A DNA stretch of 64,000 nucleotides from Setaria digitata (lineage: Eukaryota > Nematoda > Chromadorea > Rhabditida > Setariidae), in contig RCAB01000031.1 in the NCBI GenBank assembly GCA_003640385.1, positions 218,454 through 282,453 on the forward strand, read 5' to 3'. The translations under genes and the position numbers were made by a program. Positions 50,993 to 63,938 of the stretch are shown here, one piece after another. Position 1 is the first letter of the stretch. Each line of letters opens with the position of its first letter. A model generated the notes under the pieces. That model worked only from the letters and a program-made list of their open reading frames with translations, made no database searches and was not told the origin of the DNA.

Positions 50993-53900
50993 TGATACAA
51001 ATGGAAGCCATCACTTGTACATCAGTATTTCTCACACAGATATTGCGTTTCGGTAGGAGTATTTTCTAGGCTAGAACACATAATTGGATACCTTGGCTTG
51101 CCGTTTTACTACCAGACCAGTCCAAGTATCCGCCTAGATTAATCACCTTACCCATCATTAGTAATAAATTTACGGTTATTCCAATACTCCACGTTTATTA
51201 TTTGTATGATTACCTCACATAATAAAGTAGGTAAGTCTTATTTCTCAAAATCTGGTTATGCAAATACCTTACGTAGAAAATAGACGGTGTTGCCGAATGT
51301 AAACCCATCCAATTTGTAATTAGGCATGATTTATAGACAAAACCTATTACTATATAATTTTCCTTTTTTCTCCAATTGAATACTTCGAATACCTTTTTAA
51401 AGGTGTTAGAAATAAGACTAACAGTAATAAGAACGTATTTTGGGCATTTTGTTTTAATAATTGTATTTGGGCAGATTGTCCACCAGTTTTTTCTTTACAT
51501 GCAATATTGTTAAGATTAATCATTTTAGTATTATTTTGCTCCGTTATTTCGCATTTGTTATCTATTTCTGATGCTGGTTCAGTTTGGATTTGAAATCATT
51601 AGTAATTGCCCCTGAAATTTCTCCCGAAGATTCTAGCTTTCTGGGATTACCCAGTGCAGATGCAGTATGAAACTGTTTGAATTTTTGATAATACTAATTA
51701 CTCTTTTTGGATTTATTTCAGTTTTCCGATTCGTGTATTTTAAGATTTCCAGGACTTCGTTTTCAGTGTTTTGTAATTACACTTCTATTTTTAATATTTC
51801 GGATTGTGGTTGGGAAATTTTTCGAAAGACCATCATTTGTTTTTGAAACAGCATCGACTGCAGCGGCGTCAACAGTCGACAGTTTGCGACCAAATCGACC
51901 CACGATTTTATTTTTATTTCATTTCCTTTCCTTATCATTGGTCATATTCGTATTTTTTTAACGGAAATTGTGTATGACACATCGTTTTATCATATTGTGA
52001 ATATATTTAAACACCATGAATTTGTCATTTTGCACAGTTGTAGATTTTGTTTCAATTCGACACTTTGCGCTTCGACATGAAGTGTTTTCTTTTTTTTTTT
52101 TTTGTTTTTGTATTTCGCCTTTATCACACAAAACCTACCACGAAACCCGTATCCGGATACTTATTTCAGCACGGTGTGGAAGTGGCAACGGTTGGACAGT
52201 TTCAAAGCACGACGGGTCATGTAACCCAGAAGCTTCCAAGAAAGCTGGAATTGTGATGCCGGGTGTTGGTTGGTGAAGACCGTACAGTCCAAACCACTGA
52301 TGACTTTTGACCGATGAGTAGATTGAAAAAAAAGCGAATTTAGCTGCTGGCAGTGTGAACTTTTATCGGGAGATCTGCGAAAAGCTTTATCCAATATGCG
52401 AACATGTAATGCGTGAGGGAGTATATAGCTTTGGTACCTGACAGTTACGTAGCACAGATGATGACTTACTTATTTGTAAATTATATACTACAGGGAGGGG
52501 GGGGAGGGGGGGTAGTAGTATAGTTTAGCATTTCAGTTGGTGATTGACTTTTTCTGGTGCGGTATGAATCAGTCGTATTTCTGTTTTCGATGACAGATAT
52601 GATTCTAATTTTTATAACGTCATGATGATTTAATGAAAGAAAATCTCAGCTTGAATTATGAAGTGATCGAAAATGTACCTTGAGTCGTCATCAATCATCA
52701 TCATGTGAGTTCCTTTCACAAGTAGTAACTCGCTCTATTTCATACGTACAACATGAAAGTAGTGGAGTATGTTAGTCTTTTCTCTCCTTCGTGTTAGAAA
52801 TTTGTACTACGTGTTGTTCCTGAAATGCTTCATTTTTCTTTGCTTCACACTTCAGCAGAACAGCTTTTGAAACATTTAGCAGAGGAAGTAGGCAGTTTCT
52901 CCTACCGCCTAGGGGAAGATACACAAGAAAAGATAGTATCAAGGATGAAGTAAGATTTCCATGGGTGAAGTCGGTTGGTCATTCAGCCCGGGCTTATGAG
53001 GACCAGTGGGAGAAGTGGAGAGAGGGACGAATCTTATATCGCAGGAAATAATATGCATAGAAATCTTGTGGGGCTTGGTTTCTCTAGCTTTCCCGTGTGT
53101 TTTTCCTGGAAAAATGCGGAAGGGGCAGTTGTCACTCTTCACCTTTATCGTTACGTTTTACATCGTCAACGGTTCGTTTTGTATCCCTCCGATAGCAGTG
53201 CAGCTGTTTCGGTTGTTCACTATAATATGATTTTCTCAAACTATTTTGATCTCTTGCATGGCATCGTTGAATTTGTTAACTCCTGTACGGAGCATATTTT
53301 AGTTCACAGGACAGTAAAATATTGTTATAAGAAGGATAAAAGTAAGAAGTCTCCTAAAGTAGAGTGGTTATAGAGGAGGAATGAGCAGTAGTTTTAAAAT
53401 AAAGAGTTAGTCAGTTTTTTTTCGTATCTATTTAAAAGCAAAAAATTGCTGTGACCACAAAAGGAGGACGATGACAAACTGTTTTGTTGATAGCATCGTG
53501 ATTACTACGGTTTTTTTTTTTTTTTTTTTTTTTTTTGCAAATTCGATGATAGTGTATCCATTTTTCGAGGCCAGTGCGTGCTTTTCCCGTGGTTCATATA
53601 TTACGAGGCTAGAGATTTTTGAATTCCAAAAAACATTTGCCTTGTTCCTTAGCGTACTTTGAAATGCCTTATCGTGTACTTATATACATGTTGTTCACTA
53701 GTTAAAACTTTCACCGTGCTGGGGTTGTCCATGGCTTCCTAAACTGTATTCATTTTCCCGGTAAAGTGTTCCAGACTACACAGAGAATGAATGGGCTATA
53801 GAAAAGACCAGAGATTTTTCCGATCCGCGCAGAGTTTTTTCTCAAATAGAAAATCGCTGGGATGTTACGTAGAGAAAAGAAGGGGACATTCCTGGCTATC

Positions 53901-55363
53901 ACTTCATCCATTTAGGATTAATCAGATTGCAAGATCTAGGAATGGTATTAGTATTTATGGCTTGTCGAATTTCCTGTAGTAGATGACAATCAAGTTCGAA
54001 AACCATACGTAATTTTCATCATTCTGATGGGTCCTTCCTTTTAATTGTTCAGAGCAATATTGTCCGCTCTTGAAAATCTTTTTGACGCTTAAGAAGAATA
54101 AGTCTGTTTCTATATTCGCAGTTCAGGATGTTCGAAAATGCTCATAATTTTTGAAATACATCAACAACAACGTATATGGGGGGTGGAAGTATTTCCTCCT
54201 CAGTGTTTTAGTTCCATTTTCTTTTTTTTAGAGAATATTTCTGCGAAAATGGTAGCAAAAAACATTCGCTGGTTTAGCATACAATATGTCGGATTGCAGT
54301 GAAGAAAAAAAAAGAAAAAGAAATAAACTTTGAAAATGAATCTCTAAACTCAAGTATTCACGGTAACTAGTTCATTCCGGAAGTCTCGGGTTTCCATCTA
54401 AGTTTACATCCGGTGGAATCGTAAATTCAGTCACACACTGGCCAAACTAAATCTTTTCCTACATAATATGCATGTTCACCGGTATCCGCCATATAAAGTA
54501 TTCCCGCTCTCTTCCCTTCTCATTACACCTTGCATTATGTTTTCGTGGCTCCACTTTTGAGCTGCAATGTAATATTGCTTTGATATTCCACAGCGGTTTA
54601 TTGAACACGGTAGTTAATTGATGAAATCTCAATTGAGTGACCTGAGTGCGGTTAGCTGTCTGTGAATAATTTACAATTAGATATTTGAAAGATACACGCG
54701 ACGATATGTGTAAAGATATCACTTTTATTTTGATATGTGGTATTTCATTTCGTCTACTTTTCCGCCTTCAAGCTGTCAACGTCTACGTTGATCCTTATGA
54801 AATTTCACTGCAAAATTTGAAATCCTATTCAACCTTCCTGTGCATTCCGTGTGCTTCACTAAACGTTTATTGTAGTATTTTATTTGCATATATGCGATTT
54901 CGTTTATATAATTTATATGGTTTCTTTTTTTTTTTTTAATGCATAATATGTTCAAAAAGATTTCTTCATTCCATTTGTTTTTCCATGGCATATTTGAAGT
55001 TCCATACTTTATTGATAGGATACCGTATTCATAGGTCAGGATATCATAAAGGAAGGAAAAGATTATTCTATCCATGGTTCTAAGAGGTCCAGGATTCACG
55101 AAACCGTGTCACATGCACGTAGCGTTTTCTTTTCACATACATATGCGGAAATTCTTATAGTTTCAGTGTTGATTTCAAAAAGTTTCGATTGGTTTACTAC
55201 GTGATTGAAGCGAGTCCACTATGTTTTCACCTGTTTATTCTGCTGGTTGGTATTAATGCTTACACAAATGATATTTGAACTTTTCTTGTGTATCACTAAT
55301 TTGCTGTCGTTCAGTCTACATAAAATCTAACGATTTTATGTTCTTGAAGCAAATTAATTTCAG
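50993..55363. other. Long region with no confident gene, upstream of the hnRNP-like gene
   Basis: Holds the 3' end of the proline-rich gene, a G-rich tract (52493-52512) and long T runs. A segment at 52856-52950 is bounded by ttcag and a GTAAG donor and reads AEQLLKHLAEEVGSFSYRLG in one frame, so it may be an upstream exon, but it does not join the next exon in phase. Likely includes the long 5' region or first intron of the hnRNP-like gene. Confidence 0.45.
52493..52512 (+). other. G-rich tract, potential quadruplex
   Basis: Runs of 3, 8 and 7 guanines separated by single adenines; the long runs can be split into four tracts. Sits in the region upstream of the hnRNP-like gene. Confidence 0.6.
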
Positions 55364-57046
55364 GAGGAGTGCATGTTCCACATCCGATGTTCATGTCGTT
55401 CCAAAACGTTCCTAATGCTCCACGCATGTCTTATATTCCTGCGCTTCATCCCTTTCCTTTCCCTCCGTTCACACCAAATGCTTTTCCACCATTGCACCGA
55501 AATGGAATTTTAATGGGGCATTACAACAGTGATTGTCCACCTCAGCCTCGAAAATTGTTTATTGGAGGTTTGAGTCACGAAACTACTGATGAACAGGTAT
55601 ACTTTACTCATAAAAGAGTTATGATCTTCTAAAATTTATTTCGCACATGGAAATAACATTGTGCGGATGAATTATTTATTCTGAAGTTTTACCAGAAGTT
55701 CTGATATCTTTTATAAAGTGCATGGTTTCCCTTCTAAAACACATATTACACTCGCTATGTCTAAAAGTTCATATGTTTGTAGTTACGACAGTATTATTCA
55801 CAGTGGGGTACTGTAGTGGACTGTATAGTTATCAGGGATCCACAAACAAAGTATTCACGTGGATTTGGATTTGTGACATTTGCAACAATACAGATGGCTG
55901 AAGCTGCTATGGCTGATCGACCTCACACAATTAACAACAAAGCATGTTATTTATCTATTGTTAGATAACTTTTGGATTATCCTGTTTATATATGTCATGT
56001 CCCTCTAAGCATTTATATTTAAGGCCTTTGCGATACTTTTCTTTTTCAGGTGGTTGACCCTAAACGCGCTATACCTCGTGAACAGATGTCACCTCTTCTT
56101 CCAAACCATCCTCCGTCATTCCTAGAAATTGAACCTGATCCAGGATGCAAGTTATCCTTGTCAGGTGGCATTCTTTTTTTTTTCTTTTGAAGATCTGATT
56201 AGCATAATATTCCTTACTCTGCTGCAAGTGAGTGCATTTTTTCGACTAATTTCAGGGATACATTGGGCGTGGCATACAGTTGATGACTTACGACAGTATT
56301 TCGATAATTTTGGGACCGTTGAGCAAGTTGAAATTTTGGGCAATCCTCGGGGACTTGGTTTTGTTGTTTTTGAAAACAAATCTTCGGCAGATAAATGTTT
56401 AGAACATGGGAAAATTCACATAATCAATGGTCAGAAATGTGAAATTACCGTAAGTTTGACTTCAGTTTTGGATATAATTATCGAAATATTTTTTTCTGTG
56501 GCAGACAATTCCACGACTACTTTTAAAAATTTCACGACATAGGGATTTTTTGATGACTTGATATTTTTAACTTATTTTAATAATTAAAGTTGAAATTATA
56601 TTAGGTAAATGGAGCTTGTGAACTTAACAGCATTTATTACTTTCCAGCGGAACCCTATTGAACACTCTATCTTTCAACGCAATGATACATTTGATGGTAA
56701 TGATTCGGAGATAATCGATGAGCAAGCTGATTCTGCTAGTGCGAGTGGACAAGAAACGCCGGATGATGGCTCTACGAAAACTCTCGAAAACGGTTTTGCG
56801 AACAGCTTGAGCTTTGCCGAACCAGAAAATGCTTGTACTTCATGCGATGCTGATACTGCTCAAAAACCGAAAGGAGGTGTAGGGCATAAGAAAATTGTCA
56901 AATTATCAAAAATGGAGAAAGAAGAGGCGAATGCGAAATGTGTTAGAGAAACGGGAGATAAAAAGGATATGAATGATAAGCGTGATAGGAAAACCCAATT
57001 AGTAAAAAATGATAAGAAAAAGGCCAAGAAAACAAGCAGGAACTAA
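55364..57046 (+). CDS. hnRNP A/B-like protein with two RRMs
   Basis: Five exons: 55364-55596, 55783-55941, 56050-56164, 56256-56449, 56648-57046. From the ATG at 55387 it is 358 residues; the frame stays open to the acceptor at 55363, so an upstream exon may exist. RRM1 has RNP2 KLFIGGL and RNP1 RGFGFVTF and ends VVDPKRAIPRE, the hnRNP A1/DAZAP1/Musashi pattern. RRM2 is diverged: RNP2-like LSLSGIHW, a shortened beta2-beta3 loop and RNP1-like RGLGFVVF. The C-terminus is acidic, then Lys-rich (KKKAKKTSRN), without the usual glycine-rich region. Predicted nuclear RNA-binding protein in splicing or mRNA fate. The second exon ends at a GC rather than GT donor, and a strong GTGAGT donor follows three bases after the stop. 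Confidence 0.82.
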
Positions 57047-59316
57047 AAAGTGAGTCCAAATTCAGGATATATTATTTGACCCTATTGTATTTGTTCTTTA
57101 TGCTGACTAAAATTATCGCTGTGGCGCTTTCAAATCTGTTTCTCTACTGCGTTTGCATTCCTCCACTCTTTTCAGTGACTGGATCTTCTGCTTGGCTGTC
57201 TTATTAAACGGTCATGTTGGGAAAGAAAGAATTCAGAGTTGCTGGGAATTTTCATTTGTCTATGGTAATCATTTATATCGCTACATCCACTGCTTTGCAT
57301 GGCTGTGGGAATGGCTTATTTTTTTTTTTCTTTTATTTATTTTGTATCAGACCTCCTCCCAAATGTTTTTTTTTTATCTTTTTATAAAAATTTAGTATTT
57401 TGCGTGTTAGGCAGTTGTAGACTCCAGAGAGGACTATTTTATACCTACAGGAGTTAAAATGGAGAACGGATGGTATTTGCGCTATTTTTGCCTGAGATCA
57501 GGTGGCGTAAATATTTTACTGTTCGAGATTTATGTGCATTCACTACCGCTTATCCATTAAACTGGATAATATGTTCCTTTCTATTTGGTTCGTTATAATT
57601 TCACAGTTCGAGTCAAATTTCGTTCTTTCATGATAATGTACATAAACGATTTTATATTTATCATTCGTGAACAACATTCATTACTTTTTATTTATTATTC
57701 TTTCGATTGAGTCTATAAAATATGTTTTAAACAGTGGACTATTATTGTACCTCATTTTCTTCTGTGCATAGACTTGCGAATTTATAGGTCATCTTATATC
57801 TTTTAATTGTTCAAATTTCATGAAACAGATTTAGAAATTTTCGGGATTCGTAAACCTCGCGAGGGATACACAATTTAAAACATTTTTAACAGGGCAGTTT
57901 ATAGCTAGTTTTTACAACCTTCGTTATCGTTGGGATGCAATTTTTCAGGGCACCTGTTATTAGTAGTTGTTTATTATTCAGCGGACCGCCATGCACACAA
58001 TAAGTCATCTGTCTATTAATGCATCTTCATCAGGTTATGGTGTGGTAGTCTGAAATCATGTTTTCCGGTGTAGTGTTTTCCTGCTTGACCTTTTCCCAGC
58101 TGCCTATGTTTATTTAACAATCGCTCTTGTTTAAAAGACTTTTATCCCCATTATGGAGAAGTCTTCTTTATTCTTTTCAAGAAAAGTTTACTCGGCTTGC
58201 TCATTGTAATCCATTAATGATTATTTTTATGGTTTTATTTCAGCTGAACGCTGGTGATATTTACTGTGATAGCTAAATGTGGCTAAAATAGTTTGCTTTG
58301 GAATTTTTGTTACTTCTATTTATTTAAGTGTTATTGCTTCATGTCTTGTGTGTTTGGCACACACTCTTACATTTGTTTCATGTAAAGATGCATGTATGCA
58401 CCATATGTATTGCTACATTGGTGTCTGGCATTTCACAGGTTTCTCTCTACGGTTATTTAGCTTTGCTTATTTTGGGAAAGTCAAAATCAAAAAAAAAAGT
58501 TGTATTTGCAGTACACATCACTAAATGTGATAAATGAATTGTTTGGATTTAACAAAAAGAACAAAAGATTGTCAGAGGAGACTTTCAACGGTTTCATTTG
58601 TCTATGAAATAAATCATTTAAAGTTGTAGGAACAGCGTTATTTTCTTATCCTTACCCGATTATATTTCAGTACATACATAGCTTCATTTTTTCTACGAAA
58701 CTAGCTTTGTATGTTTTCAAACCAATAGAGTTTTGTATCCTATCTGATGTAATGGTTTATTTTCTTCTTAATAATTTTTATCCAGAAGTTATCTAGGCGA
58801 GAGAGGTTGTAGTATTCACAGTTTGTAGTATTCACAGTGGGTATAACTGAATTACGTAGCTTGGAAGGCACAATGCATTTATTCATGTTTTTTTCTTCCA
58901 TCTAATTGAATAGTAATTGATTGTAATACCTCGAACAGTGCATTAGTCCTGTGCGGCACATTTCCAATGTCCTGGAAAACTGTGGTATCAAGAATTAGTT
59001 TGTAACCTGCCTGGTTCCAGATCCTATCAAATGGTTAAGCAATCTGATGATGAACAACGATAATGTTTATCGCATTCGGTATGTATGTAACCTAACTGAT
59101 AACGAATGAAAATCTTGCGGAGTGGAAGAGAGTAGTGCATGTGTTGCTTATCCTTACAAAGAATCTGTACCTAGTTTGGTAGTAGCACACTGAGTAATAA
59201 ATGAGAATCGCTGAAGTTTTTCAAGCTTTCAGTTCCTTTCCTCTGCTGCTGATTTAATCTTTTATCTACGAAAGGAAGATACATGGTGTTGCAGAAATGC
59301 AATAAGATTCATTCAA
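57047..59316. other. 3' region of the hnRNP-like gene and intergenic sequence
   Basis: A GTGAGT three bases past the stop and a tttatttcag at 58234-58243 suggest an intron in the 3' untranslated region. Hydrophobic frames at 58279-58537 overlap each other and look like chance. Nothing else recognised before the F-box gene's stop. Confidence 0.45.
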
Positions 59317-62300
59317 CTACCTGACAACGCATAGTCGATCGGCTCTTTCAAAATTAGCACGGACCAGTTCATAATATTGACCATCAGATAGTACTACTGA
59401 ATGCAGCTTCAGGCACTTCAGCCGGAGAGTGTCAATGAATTTGCTGGAACATTTTGGAGCAAAGGCTAGAAGTTGTACTTATTTCATTTTCAAGTTATTT
59501 ATTTAAAATGCTGGGTAGGTAAATTTATTGGATAATAGGAGTAGTGAATAATACTAATCTTTGAATAAATCACCTGGATTTGTCACTGAATCTGAGGGTT
59601 CCATCATCCCATCGAATTTCAAGGCGGCATAACTTTGGGCAGTTTTGCGCGATACTGTCAATGAACTGGTCAATATGAATTTTTGCAATAACCTTTGAAC
59701 AGCAGTCTTCCGCTGTACCCATGACAAGTACTCTACGAAATTTCTCGTTAAGTTTAAATCTCTCTATTGGAAATTTTATCCTGAGAATAGTGAGACGATG
59801 TTCGTTTTTTAGGGTAAAAAAACAATTTGTACTGATAGTATGGTATTTTAATAAAACTGCAAATGCAACTCGTGTCATATTAAGCAAACTTACCTAATGT
59901 TTTTTAGTTTCGGTATCATATTTGTCCAAAAATACTCTAATAATTTATGATGTCCTCCCAAGTTCAGACCTAATAATTGGTTACCCATTCTGGATATGAG
60001 GTCGGTTAATGATGTTTCATTCAGTGAGTCACAGGTGTCCAGATTAAGATACTGTAAATTTACAATGGAATCTGAACCCATCCAGGCTTCTAGAACCTGA
60101 AAATGAGTTGGTAAATGTCTTCGGAAAAAAGCATCATTTTAGCTGTAATCCATCCTATGTTTCAGTGAAACTTTCCATGAATGTTAAGCGAAGTGTTAGC
60201 TCTTGATCTTACTTGGTCATTCATGTTTTCGAGCCAAGACGCATCAAGCCAAATTAGATGTTTTAGTCGAGTTAAAGTACTAATTAAGGCATCAGACGAT
60301 AATTCGGTACCACAGATATTTAATTCCTCGATATAAGTGTTTTCCCATTCAACGGATTTTATGATTTCATTGTCCAGTGCTAAAGTCACAGTTAATTTAA
60401 TGAATTGGACATGCAATAACTTCTCTAATTAAAAAAAATTCGCATCGCTATATGAGTTCTGAGGTGTTTCTTATTTTACCTGACATGTCAAACGTCACCT
60501 TCCGTAAGAAGTTTAGAATTGCAGGAGAATTAAATGATCGGTATAAAATGCTGAAATGCGCTTTTGGAAACTTCGAGAAAGCAGATGGTACTTCTGGTTG
60601 ATTCTCACACTGAGAGAAAGCTACCTAATGATATGAATTAAACAGCCGGCAGCTAGCAGCAAGAGCCTTTTGATGGGTTTGTTCAGAAAGGTTGGCTGTG
60701 TAATAACTTGTAAGTGTTAAGCTGAACTGGAATGGAAATGAAAAGGTAGATCCAAAACAGACTTGCATGAGCGAGAAGAAGACTCCTAAGTTTCTTGCAG
60801 CGTTGCAGCACAAGTCGAAGACAGGACCCAGTAACTTTAGTGCAGTAGTTGACACAGAGACACTCTAAGTGGGCACAATTTGATGATATTGATTCGACGT
60901 GCTCATCTGTTATAAAAGGCACCTGAAATCATCATCAGAGCATAAAAGTCAACAACGTGCCAGAAAAAATTGAAATCCAAAGGAGGAGGAACTCGGAAAT
61001 CCTCTCACCTAAGATGACAGAACGTAAGGTGGGAGTTGAAATTTTACCTGAATATTAACTCTGGCTTGCATCACAGACGTCGTTGCGTTATGGTACTAAG
61101 ATGAAGAACTAAGACGCACCACTAGAAGTTTTAGAAAAACTATTTCTACAGAGGCATCTGCGTGTACAACTTAGATGGAGTGCTGAAAGAATGAAGACTC
61201 AAATCTTTAAAATTAATGAAACAAAATCTAAGCATATATGAAGGAACTAACACCCCAAAAGTTAACAACGCGGAGATTCGGTATATATTGTTTTAGTTTA
61301 TGCACATTCACTGTCTCATAAACTTCTTCTTCTTCGTCTTCTATCTTCTCATATGTCCCTGTAAAGCTTTTTGGTATTCTGAATCTACTATATTTATTAA
61401 AATACTTTGAAATAGAAAAAATGAGAATTGCTGCTTCAGCTGTTTGGCATAATCTGACCCAAAAAACGCAAAAACCCGTAAAAAATGCTGCACTGCTGAT
61501 ATGATAAATAAAGTTGTTGTAGAATGGTATGTGATAATTACCAATTATTTGAAGCACTTCCATTGAAGAGATGAATGTGTAAACTTTTCTCAGGAAGCCT
61601 TCCAGGAAAATATTCCCACTCAAGCATATTGTTAGTGAGCGTAATCTACTCGGGAAACTTTGTAAGTCAGAAAAGTCGTGCAGCTGCATAGCTGTTGAAA
61701 AATCTGCCAATAAGAAAACAAATTTAAGCAATGAGAATAACGTCAAACGGAGTACTGTTCAATTTAAATTGGAGAATAGGAATTCATAATTTTAGGAAAT
61801 TTTTTTTGTTTGGGATATAGCTGACAGCAACAACCAGATGAACTATTAATAGTTTAATTAGTAAGTAGATTGTGCGGAAAAACGTGTTGGAACGATATGT
61901 GTGTATAAACTGGTAGGAATGGTATGATGAATAATTAAAAAGTTCGTGGAACCAGGAAAGCTTACCTAATGTCATGGACCAAAGCTGGGGACAACGTGCG
62001 GCTAATTCATGAAGCACATTAGGTGTTATTAAATCAGTCGCCAGTTCTATTACTCGTAATTCTGTAAAGCGCGATCCAATCAAATGCAACAAATAATCTT
62101 GATTGGTTACCTGAAAACTACCCACAGAATAGGCAGCTTTTGAAATTATAGCAACATTTAAATAAGTTACTATTGCGCAACTGTCGCTTAAACAAAAAGA
62201 AATCTGAATTTCCAATTTTAAGTCAAACAGACAGACATAAAAGAGCATTTCTGTTAAACTAAGATACTTTGCCTAGGAACTAACAGAAGGTGTGAACCTG

Positions 62301-63002
62301 TAGACCTCCATATGATGGACGGAAGGAAATGAGATGCCACAGCGACGGACTCTGAGCAATTTCTTTCCATCTTCTACAAACCTGTCCAACAATGAGCACT
62401 TGATAAGGTGATAGATAGGAAAATATTGCTTGTAACATTTTGTCTGGTAGTTTTTCGACTGTCTGTAAAGAATTAGGATAAATATTTAAAAGCAAGAAGA
62501 GAGGCTTTTCAATTTCTTTTTTTAATTGAAGATTTAAATACTACGATAGCTTGCAAATGAAAAATTAACAGTATGTACTTCTACTTGTAAAATCCAACTT
62601 TGTTCATTAATTTCTACATGTTTTCTTCATTTTGATGTTTTCTCCAGACAACTGACAACAAGAAGTGTTAGATATCCGTATAATGTATGGATGCTGTCAA
62701 AAAAAGACGAGTGATGATGGAATGTAAAAGACTTCGGTCAATTGTACACGATGATAACCGTGATTGGCCATTGTGGTGTTCATTCTTTCTTAGAGAAGAC
62801 AAAATTTAAAAGCAAAACAGACTTCTCCTGAAGTTTCGGTTTAAAAAGAGAATTAATCATTGTTAAATCTGATACCATAGTAATGACTAACAACGACATT
62901 GTTTAATGAAACTGTCGGCAACTCGTCTTCCTCCAATTTTTTGGTGAAGGTATCAATTTGGTGCTTTGTTAAGCGACGGGTCATGTCGTATAGAGCTGCC
63001 AT
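59317..63002 (-). CDS. F-box leucine-rich-repeat protein (FBXL type)
   Basis: Twelve exons right to left: 63002-62898, 62462-62298, 62110-61966, 61703-61542, 61358-61252, 61095-61048, 60922-60763, 60620-60480, 60379-60213, 60096-59894, 59780-59574, 59443-59317; 578 residues. The second exon encodes an F-box (VEKLPDKMLQAIFSYLS, then VGQVCRRWKEIAQSPSLW), the SKP1-binding module of SCF ubiquitin ligases. Downstream are irregular leucine-rich repeats: LHELAARCPQLWSMTL, SISSNCAHLECLCVNYC, LVLQRCKKLRSLLLAHA, YLNLDTCDSL and SIAQNCPKLCRLEIRW, with the Cys-rich spacing of FBXL proteins. Predicted substrate receptor; the substrate is unknown. An acidic EDEEEEV insertion interrupts the repeats near residue 200. 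Starts at MAALYDMTRR; an alternative first exon cannot be excluded. The last exon's stop overlaps a possible GTAGTT donor. Confidence 0.82.
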
Positions 63003-63938
63003 TTTCACTATTTCGATTTTAATTATGCCATAAAATCATGTATTCCTTTTAATCAAGTGAAAAAATGTTTGAGACCACGCGATACATTTTATATTAAAAC
63101 ACATCTTGAAATTAGCCAGAACGGTAGCATGGCGATCTAATTATAATATTATTCAGTGAATAAATGCCACATCTACTTATCTTCCGCATTACCAAATGTT
63201 CGGCTAAAATGATTGGGGATAAAGTGAAAAGGTTAAGCAGGAGAGGCACCAAGCAATAGAACTGCAAAACGATCAGACCATGTTAGTGATAACATCGAAA
63301 AGAGATCATTTGTAGTAATTTGGGCTTCTGTAGTTCGAATTAGCTATCACTTATGTGCAATCAGGAATTTCTTCCACTCTTCGGCTTTCATTTTTCCTAC
63401 AGAAAGCTATCACTCAAAATTATTTTTGAAAAGAAATACTCCCTTTAACAGTTGATTGATTAACTGATTCCTACCAACATTGTTTATTATTTCATTTGCT
63501 CTTAATAATGTTCATAAAAAATGGAAACATTTCATTAAGAAGAAAACAATATGTTGCAGAAAAGTTCGATAATGGCGATGAAAATGAATGTAAAAGTTTG
63601 AGGAAACAAAAAGCTTTTTAACAAAATAATGATGAAATCTAAAAGCCAGCAAAGCTTTACATCGCAGACTTTCGATTGATCGATATATATTGCAGAGAAA
63701 ACTATTTGTTCACATCATTGATCAGTCTATCTCCAACAGCTGAACAATTTAAGCTAATTATAACGAATTCTTGAATAAGAATTGTTTCAGAGTATGAAGG
63801 GGTAGAGAAAAAAAAAAAAAAAAACTAGTTGTGAGTGGAATAAGTGACAACATTATAGATGCCGAATAATTAATAATAGCAATGAAAATACTAATACTAA
63901 TGTCAATAATTTAATGACAGTAATTAATTTTAATAATT
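63003..63938. other. Upstream region of the F-box gene
   Basis: No gene seen. AT-rich, with a poly(A) run at about 63809-63824. Presumed promoter of the minus-strand F-box gene. Confidence 0.4.

Noticed and set aside
52016..53373. Several overlapping frames upstream of the hnRNP-like gene
   Set aside because: Two frames are open at once and do not join the RRM exon in phase; only noted as possible upstream exon material.
58279..58537. Hydrophobic frames downstream of the hnRNP-like gene
   Set aside because: Overlapping Cys/Phe/Leu-rich frames in T-rich sequence, likely 3' untranslated region.
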